Under the pieces are notes generated by a model, which worked only from the letters and a program-made list of their open reading frames with translations, ran no database searches and was not told the origin of the DNA. Of a DNA stretch of 5,149 nt, positions 1 to 5,149 are shown in pieces; position 1 is the first letter of the stretch; every line of letters starts with the position of its first letter. Source of the DNA: CAYRVF01 sp964427535 (GTDB taxonomy: Bacteria > Chloroflexota > Ktedonobacteria > Ktedonobacterales > JADMIN01); the NCBI GenBank assembly GCA_964427535.1, contig CAYRVF010000203.1, positions 1 to 5,149 of the forward strand, written 5' to 3'. The translations under genes were made by a program, and so were the position numbers.

Positions 1-3
1 ATC

Positions 4-624
4 GTGACGCCCGAGCGCACCAACCCGTTCGCGCCGGTCCAGTTCTATAGCAACACACAGGCTCCGCGTGCGCCTCGCGATGTCTCGCGGCACGACGACG
101 GCAACATCCTGCTGACCTCCGTGAGCAAGCTGATCGAGTGGGGGCGGAGCAACTCACTGTGGCCCGCGACGTTCGGCCTGGCGTGCTGCGCCATCGAGAT
201 GATGTCGGCGAGCGCGTCGCGGTGGGATATCTCACGGTTCGGCGCTGAGGTCTTCCGGGCGAGTCCTCGCCAGGCCGACTTGATGATCGTGGCCGGGCGG
301 CTCTCGGTGAAGATGGCCCCAGTGCTGCGCCGTATCTACGACCAAATGCCCGATCCGAAGTGGGTCATCTCGATGGGGGCGTGCGCGTCGTGCGGCGGCG
401 TCTTCAACAACTACGCCATCGTGCAGGGCGTCGATAAGATCGTGCCGGTGGACGTGTATGTGCCCGGCTGCCCGCCGACCCCGGAGATGCTGCTGCACGG
501 CCTAAACCTGCTGCAGGAGAAGATCAAGCAGGGCAGGCCGAGCCCGCCGGACCCTATGCGCTCCGCTGGCGGCATGTCATATGTGGGGATGACCGACACG
601 CCCACCGGTGACTCGGGACTCTAG
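4..624 (+). CDS. nuoB: NADH-quinone oxidoreductase subunit B (NuoB, cluster N2 subunit)
   Basis: This subunit (PSST/20-kDa family) carries [4Fe-4S] cluster N2, the last electron carrier before quinone, at the junction of the peripheral and membrane arms of complex I. The 206-residue reading shows the family core: NILLTSVSKLIEWGRSNSLW near residues 34-53, the tandem cysteines C61-C62 in GLACCAIEMM, C127 in GACASCGG, and C156 in VPGCPP. The spacings (1, 65 and 29 residues) match the four N2 ligands of E. coli NuoB. A further cysteine, C130, sits where many homologues have serine. The first start codon in the window is GTG at 4, but the frame is open to the left edge and no ribosome binding site can be seen, so the true start may lie upstream. 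Residues 1-33 are a variable, probably flexible N-terminus. The stop is TAG at 622-624, 43 nt before nuoC. Identity is near certain; only the start is uncertain. Confidence 0.96.
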   Translation: MTPERTNPFAPVQFYSNTQAPRAPRDVSRHDDGNILLTSVSKLIEWGRSNSLWPATFGLACCAIEMMSASASRWDISRFGAEVFRASPRQADLMIVAGRLSVKMAPVLRRIYDQMPDPKWVISMGACASCGGVFNNYAIVQGVDKIVPVDVYVPGCPPTPEMLLHGLNLLQEKIKQGRPSPPDPMRSAGGMSYVGMTDTPTGDSGL

Positions 625-651
625 CGAGACGGTGGCCGCGCACGACGCGCG

Positions 652-657
652 AGGAGG
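652..657 (+). promoter_or_regulatory. Shine-Dalgarno of nuoC
   Basis: AGGAGG is a full match to the anti-Shine-Dalgarno core and lies 10 nt before the ATG at 668. It decides the nuoC start: the in-frame GTG at 608 would overlap the end of nuoB, has no comparable site, and would add 20 poorly conserved residues. Confidence 0.8.
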
Positions 658-667
658 AGCAGCAGTT

Positions 668-1318
668 ATGGCGCAAGACACGCGCTCAGACGAGCCGGTC
701 GCTCTCGAAACGCCGCCAAATCCATTCGCCGAGCAAGCCGTCGCCTTCGTGCGTGAGCGGTTCGGTGACGCGGTGCTCGATGTGGCGGAACATCGAGGCG
801 AGACGACGATCGTCGTGCGTCCGGATGCGATCGAATCGGTTTGCTTCGCCCTGCGCGACGAGCCGTCGCTGCGGTTCAACTATCTCGCCGACGTCACGGC
901 GGTGGACTGGCTGGAACGCGACCCACGCTTCGACGTGGTGTACCACCTGCTCTCGCTGGAGACACATGCGGTGATCCGGCTGAAGGTGGGCGTTGGCGAC
1001 GAGGATCATCCCGATCCCGAGGTGCCGACCGTGACGACGGTTTGGCCTGCGGCGAACTTCTTCGAGCGCGAGGTGTTTGACCTGTTCGGCATCCGCTTCG
1101 CCGGGCATCCCAATCTGACGCGCATCCTGATGCCAGAGGACTGGGACGGTTACCCGCTCCGCAAAGACTACCCGCTGACGGGTATCACGCTGCCGGACCC
1201 GCACTGGGGCGGGCAGATTCCTTTCGCCTCGCCGCTGCCACCAGGCACTGGGCAGCAGACGCTGCGTGCGCCCGAAGACGCGGCGGTGCCGAAGAGCGCG
1301 GCCGAACAGGTTGATTAG
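668..1318 (+). CDS. nuoC: NADH-quinone oxidoreductase subunit C (NuoC, 30-kDa subunit)
   Basis: NuoC is a cofactor-free structural subunit of the peripheral arm that packs against NuoD and helps build the quinone-reducing module. The 216-residue protein has a variable N-terminal region, an alpha/beta domain (about 20-125), and the 30-kDa-subunit signature at about 133-170: EREVFDLFGIRFAGHP followed by NLTRILMPEDWDGYPLRKDY. Residues 171-216 form a Pro/Ala-rich tail (LPPGTGQQTLRAPEDAAVPK) that is probably disordered. I chose ATG 668 over the in-frame GTG at 608 because of the AGGAGG at 652-657. The protein is a stand-alone NuoC, not fused to NuoD as in E. coli: TAG at 1316-1318 ends it and nuoD begins 64 nt later. 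The signature makes the assignment secure. Confidence 0.96.
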   Translation: MAQDTRSDEPVALETPPNPFAEQAVAFVRERFGDAVLDVAEHRGETTIVVRPDAIESVCFALRDEPSLRFNYLADVTAVDWLERDPRFDVVYHLLSLETHAVIRLKVGVGDEDHPDPEVPTVTTVWPAANFFEREVFDLFGIRFAGHPNLTRILMPEDWDGYPLRKDYPLTGITLPDPHWGGQIPFASPLPPGTGQQTLRAPEDAAVPKSAAEQVD

Positions 1319-1335
1319 CGAGTTCCAGAGCGTAC

Positions 1336-1368
1336 CGCCGCGGCGCTGTTGAAGAGTCGTGGCAACAG
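1336..1368 (+). other. Palindrome and weak hairpin in the nuoC-nuoD spacer
   Basis: The 64-nt spacer between nuoC and nuoD holds a perfect 10-bp palindrome, CGCCGCGGCG (1336-1345). Directly after it, CTGTTG (1346-1351) can pair with CAACAG (1363-1368) across an 11-nt loop. The stem is only 6 bp and no U-run follows, so this is not an intrinsic terminator. It could act as an RNA processing or translation-tuning element, or be chance in GC-rich DNA. Only the sequence symmetry is observed; any function is inference. Confidence 0.25.
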
Positions 1369-1370
1369 AT

Positions 1371-1376
1371 AGAGGT
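1371..1376 (+). promoter_or_regulatory. Shine-Dalgarno of nuoD
   Basis: AGAGGT lies 6 nt before the ATG at 1383. This favours ATG 1383 over the in-frame GTG at 1359, which has only a poor purine stretch before it and falls inside the loop of the possible hairpin at 1346-1368. Confidence 0.6.
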
Positions 1377-1382
1377 CGATCA

Positions 1383-2605
<1,223 letters not shown>

Positions 2606-2606
<1 letters not shown>

Positions 2607-3184
2607 TGATAGGCGAAGAGACTCGAGAACAGCTGCGTGAGATCGTCGCCCGATACCCCTCCGCGCGCTCGGCGATGCTGCCGTGCCTGCATCTAGTGCA
2701 GGAAGTGGAAGGCTATGTGACGCCGGACGGCGTGCAGGCGGTCGCTGAAGCCGTCGGTGCCAAGCCCGACGAGGTCGAGTCTGTGGTCACGTTCTACTCG
2801 ATGTATACCGAGGCGCCGCTGGGCAAGAATATGATCAAGGTCTGCACCAGCATCTCGTGCTACCTGCGCGGCTGTGACGACCTGATGCATCATTTCGAGC
2901 AGAAGCTCGGCATCAGAAATAAACAGACGACGAAGGACGGCATGTTCACGTTGGAAGGCGTGGAGTGTCTGGCGGCGTGCGGCATGGCGCCGGTGCTGCA
3001 GGTGAACCAGTCGTTCGTCGAGAACGTGACGTCGGAGATGGCCGACGAGCTGATCGAGCGGCTGCGGCGCGGCGAGAGCGCGGAGTCGATTCGCAGCGAC
3101 TGGCAGGTGCTCGGCGACGGTGCCGGGATGGCGACGAAGACGACGTTCGGGAGCACTGATTCGCGAGCGAAAGAGGCCCGGTAG
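2606..3184 (+). CDS. nuoE: NADH-quinone oxidoreductase subunit E (NuoE, 24-kDa, [2Fe-2S] N1a)
   Basis: NuoE is a thioredoxin-like ferredoxin subunit that binds NuoF and carries [2Fe-2S] cluster N1a near the FMN in the NADH dehydrogenase module. The 192-residue protein has an N-terminal helical bundle (about 1-70, with LPCLHLVQEVEGYVTPDGVQ and VVTFYSMYTEAPLGKN) and a thioredoxin-fold domain (about 75-155). The four cluster ligands are C80 and C85 in VCTSISC, and C121 and C125 in ECLAACGMAP, the standard CxxxxC...CxxxC arrangement. C90 in the same region is not part of that pattern. Residues from about 171 on (Gly/Ala/Thr/Ser-rich, ending SRAKEAR) are a poorly conserved tail. The start ATG 2606 overlaps the nuoD stop. 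The TAG at 3182-3184 is only 3 nt before nuoF, its direct partner. Confidence 0.97.
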
Positions 3185-3187
3185 AGC

Positions 3188-4555
3188 ATGGCGGAAACGA
3201 TAGAGACGACAACCGCGCAGGCGCCGCTTCCCCTGGGACCGCGACCGCGCTTCGTGATGAATAACTTCGACGTGCCCGGCATCGACCTGATGGACGTCTA
3301 CCGGGCGCATGGCGGGTATGAGGCACTGGCAAAAGCGCTGCGCGACTTCCAGCCGGATGAGCTGCTCGAAGAGGTCAAGAAGTCGGGCTTACGGGGACGT
3401 GGCGGCGCGGGCTTCCCGACGGGGCAGAAGTGGAGCTTCCTGCCGAAGGAGAGCCCGAAGCCGCGCTATCTGTGCGTCAACTGCGACGAGAGTGAGCCGG
3501 GTACCTTCAAAGACCGCATGATCATGGAGGTCAGCCCTCACGTGCTGGTGGAGGGCGTCATCATCTCGTCGTACGCGACGAAGGTGCATCATGCCTTCAT
3601 CTACATCCGCGGCGAGCTGCCCCGGGCCTACGCGCAGGTGCAGCGCGCGGTGGACGAGGCGTATGCGGCCGGGTTCATCGGCAACGACATTCTCGGTAGT
3701 GGGTTCGACCTCCAGATTACGGTGCATCGCGGCGCGGGAGCCTACATCTGCGGCGAGGAGAGCGCCTTGCTAGAGTCGCTCGAAGGCAAGCGGGGCTATC
3801 CAAGGCTCAAGCCACCGTTCCCGGCGGTCGTAGGGTTATACGGCGGCCCGACGGTCATCAACAACGCCGAGACCATCGCGACGGTTCCCGCTGTCGTGCA
3901 GCACGGTGCAGACGTCTACGCGGCCTACGGCACCGAGAAGAGCAAGGGCACGCGCGTCTACTGTCTGAGCGGCATGGTGAACCGGCCGGGCAACTACGAG
4001 CTGCCGCTGGGCACGACGTTCCGCACGCTCATCGAGGAGTGCGGCGGTGGTGTGCTCGGTGGCAAGCGGGTCAAGGCGATCATTCCGGGCGGATCATCCA
4101 CGCCGATGCTGCTGCCAGACCAGCTCGACACGCCGATGGACTACGAGTCCGTCGCGGCGGCAGGGTCGATGCTTGGCTCGGGCGGTGTGGTCGTACTGGA
4201 CGAGGATACCTGTGTCGTCGGCGCGGTGCTGCGGATGACGGAGTTTTACCGCGACGAGTCGTGCGGCAAATGCACGCCGTGCCGTGAGGGCACCTACTGG
4301 TTGGTGCAACTGCTGGAGCGGCTGGAGCACGGCACGGGCAAAGACAGCGACATCGACCTGCTCGCGGACATCTGTGACAACATCAGCGGCAAGTCCTTCT
4401 GCCCGCTGGGCGATGCGGCCACCAGCAGCATCGTCAGCAGCATCAAGCTCTTCCGCGACGAATACACGCACCACGTCCATGCGCATGCGTGTCTCTCGGG
4501 GCCGGGAGCACACCGCGCACCGGAGATCGAGCACGTGCCGCTCGGCGCGCGATAG
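3188..4555 (+). CDS. nuoF: NADH-quinone oxidoreductase subunit F (NuoF, 51-kDa, FMN and N3)
   Basis: NuoF oxidises NADH: it binds NADH and FMN and passes electrons to [4Fe-4S] cluster N3, then to NuoG. The 455-residue protein has the Rossmann-like domain at about 60-240, with GLRGRGGAGFPTGQKW (67-82, nucleotide binding), NCDESEPGTFKDR (98-110) and HRGAGAYICGEESALLESLE (180-199) around FMN/NADH. The SLBB domain follows at about 250-320, and then the C-terminal Fe-S domain with N3 ligands C359, C362 and C365 in ESCGKCTPCREG plus C405 in SFCPLGDAA. All key residues are present. ATG 3188 is preceded by AAGAGG (3171-3176) at a rather long 11-nt spacing, 3 nt after the nuoE stop. The N-terminal 23 residues are variable, and M24 would be the next in-frame methionine. 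The C-terminal tail (427-442) is unusually histidine-rich. HoxF and formate dehydrogenase beta subunits share this fold, but the nuoBCDE context settles the call. Confidence 0.97.
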   Translation: MAETIETTTAQAPLPLGPRPRFVMNNFDVPGIDLMDVYRAHGGYEALAKALRDFQPDELLEEVKKSGLRGRGGAGFPTGQKWSFLPKESPKPRYLCVNCDESEPGTFKDRMIMEVSPHVLVEGVIISSYATKVHHAFIYIRGELPRAYAQVQRAVDEAYAAGFIGNDILGSGFDLQITVHRGAGAYICGEESALLESLEGKRGYPRLKPPFPAVVGLYGGPTVINNAETIATVPAVVQHGADVYAAYGTEKSKGTRVYCLSGMVNRPGNYELPLGTTFRTLIEECGGGVLGGKRVKAIIPGGSSTPMLLPDQLDTPMDYESVAAAGSMLGSGGVVVLDEDTCVVGAVLRMTEFYRDESCGKCTPCREGTYWLVQLLERLEHGTGKDSDIDLLADICDNISGKSFCPLGDAATSSIVSSIKLFRDEYTHHVHAHACLSGPGAHRAPEIEHVPLGAR

Positions 4556-4618
4556 TTCGCGAACACAGGTGTATCGCACGAGGCGTCGGGCGGCTGGCGA
4601 CCGGGAAGAAAGCGTAAC
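4556..4618 (+). other. nuoF-nuoG intergenic spacer
   Basis: These 63 nt hold no open frame of note. An 8-bp palindrome, TTCGCGAA (4556-4563), follows the nuoF stop directly. The purine run GGGAAGAAAG (4603-4612) before the nuoG ATG is a mediocre ribosome binding site. I see no terminator hairpin with a U-run and no convincing -35/-10 promoter, so read-through into nuoG is expected. Confidence 0.4.
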
Positions 4619-5149
4619 ATGGCTGAGCAAGAAGAGTTGGTCACGCTCACAATAGATGGCAGAGAGGTGAGCGTCCCAAAGGGGACGGTGATCTGGGAGG
4701 CGGCGCGCAGGCTGGGCATCGAGATTCCCATCTACTGCTACCACCCCAAGATGGACCCTCTGGGCGCCTGCCGCATGTGCTTCGTCGCGGTCGAAAAGAT
4801 GCCGAAGCTCGCCACCGCCTGCACCACCGTCGTCGCCGACGGCATGGTCGTGCATACGGATACGCCACAGGTGAAGAAGGGTCGCCAGGGCACGCTGGAG
4901 TTCCTGCTCATCAACCACCCGCTGGACTGCCCGATCTGTGACAAAGGCGGGGAGTGCGACCTGCAGGACTTCACGCTGCGCTACGGTCCCGGCGCGAGTC
5001 GCTTCGACGTGAGCAAGCGCCATTTCGAGAAGCCGATTCCCGTCAGTCAGGACATCCTGCTCGATCGCGAGCGCTGCATCGCCTGCAATCGGTGCGTGCG
5101 CTTCTGCCAGGACGTCGCGCAGGAGAACGGCCTTGTGATGATGGAGCGC
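4619..5149 (+). CDS. nuoG: NADH-quinone oxidoreductase subunit G (NuoG, 75-kDa), 5' part, cut by window edge
   Basis: NuoG relays electrons from NuoF through clusters N1b, N5 and N4 toward the quinone module. Only the first 177 residues are in the window; the frame is open at the right edge with no stop. Seen directly: a plant-type [2Fe-2S] ferredoxin domain at about 7-85 with N1b ligands C40, C51, C54 and C68 (IYCYHP, GACRMCFV, ATACTT); the N5 motif H100-C104-C107-C113, the His-Cys3 [4Fe-4S] site in NHPLDCPICDKGGECDLQD; and the start of N4 with C153, C156 and C159 in RCIACNRCVRFCQD. The fourth N4 ligand and the molybdopterin-oxidoreductase-like domain would lie beyond the window. An extra cysteine, C163, follows the N4 triplet. 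ATG 4619 has GGGAAGAAAG before it and no upstream in-frame start within the spacer. HoxU and NADH-dependent formate dehydrogenase subunits share this domain, but position after nuoF makes NuoG by far the best call. Confidence 0.95.
   Translation, partial: MAEQEELVTLTIDGREVSVPKGTVIWEAARRLGIEIPIYCYHPKMDPLGACRMCFVAVEKMPKLATACTTVVADGMVVHTDTPQVKKGRQGTLEFLLINHPLDCPICDKGGECDLQDFTLRYGPGASRFDVSKRHFEKPIPVSQDILLDRERCIACNRCVRFCQDVAQENGLVMMER

Noticed and set aside
608..667. Upstream GTG start for nuoC, overlapping nuoB
   Set aside because: It has no good Shine-Dalgarno, would add a non-conserved extension, and the AGGAGG at 652-657 is correctly placed for ATG 668.
2693..3332. Overlapping minus-strand open frames opposite nuoE and the start of nuoF
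   Set aside because: Several frames are open at once because stops are rare in GC-rich DNA; they are Arg-rich and low in information, while the + strand encodes a textbook NuoE.
4556..4618. Possible terminator or internal promoter between nuoF and nuoG
   Set aside because: The symmetry is limited to an 8-bp palindrome without a loop and a 4-bp GTCG/CGAC pair, there is no T-run, and no convincing promoter boxes are present.
4094..5023. 309-codon open frame on the minus strand opposite the end of nuoF and the start of nuoG
   Set aside because: It spans two well-supported genes and their spacer, has shadow-like composition and matches no family I know.
3188..5149. A bidirectional NiFe-hydrogenase or NADH-linked formate dehydrogenase diaphorase module (HoxF/HoxU-like)
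   Set aside because: The domains are shared, but the genes continue an unbroken nuoBCDE series with canonical complex I spacing and motifs, so NuoF and NuoG are the simpler reading.

Overview
The window is a stretch of a bacterial respiratory complex I operon (proton-pumping NADH:quinone oxidoreductase). All genes lie on the + strand in the canonical order nuoB-nuoC-nuoD-nuoE-nuoF-nuoG. NuoB to NuoF are read in full, except that the true start of nuoB may lie left of the window. NuoG is cut by the right edge after 177 codons. No other gene, RNA gene, mobile element, CRISPR array or long non-coding stretch is visible. The largest gaps are about 64 nt (nuoC-nuoD and nuoF-nuoG).

Layout: nuoB 4-624; 43-nt spacer with a strong Shine-Dalgarno; nuoC 668-1318; 64-nt spacer with a 10-bp palindrome and a weak hairpin; nuoD 1383-2606; nuoE 2606-3184, sharing one base with nuoD (TGATG); nuoF 3188-4555, after 3 nt; 63-nt spacer; nuoG from 4619 to the edge. 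No promoter or terminator is evident, so this is read as the interior of one transcript, with nuoA expected on the left and nuoH onward on the right.

Together the genes encode the whole peripheral arm core. NuoE and NuoF, with the N-terminal part of NuoG, form the NADH dehydrogenase (N) module: FMN, N3, N1a, N1b, N5, N4. NuoB, NuoC and NuoD belong to the quinone-reducing (Q) module: terminal cluster N2 and the quinone pocket. Every expected Fe-S ligand that falls inside the window is present, so the complex looks functional. The membrane proton-pumping subunits are outside.

Organism: a high-GC bacterium (roughly 60% or a little more by eye, strong G/C at third codon positions). nuoC and nuoD are separate genes, unlike the fused nuoCD of E. 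coli. NuoB, NuoD and NuoF resemble, from memory, Thermus and other Gram-positive/Chloroflexota-type complex I. A Chloroflexota (Thermomicrobia-like) or related host is my best guess, with low confidence and no database search behind it.

I do not see a previously undescribed system here. The notable points are small: extra cysteines beside the N2 ligands of NuoB and the N4 ligands of NuoG, a His-rich tail on NuoF, and a possible hairpin before nuoD.
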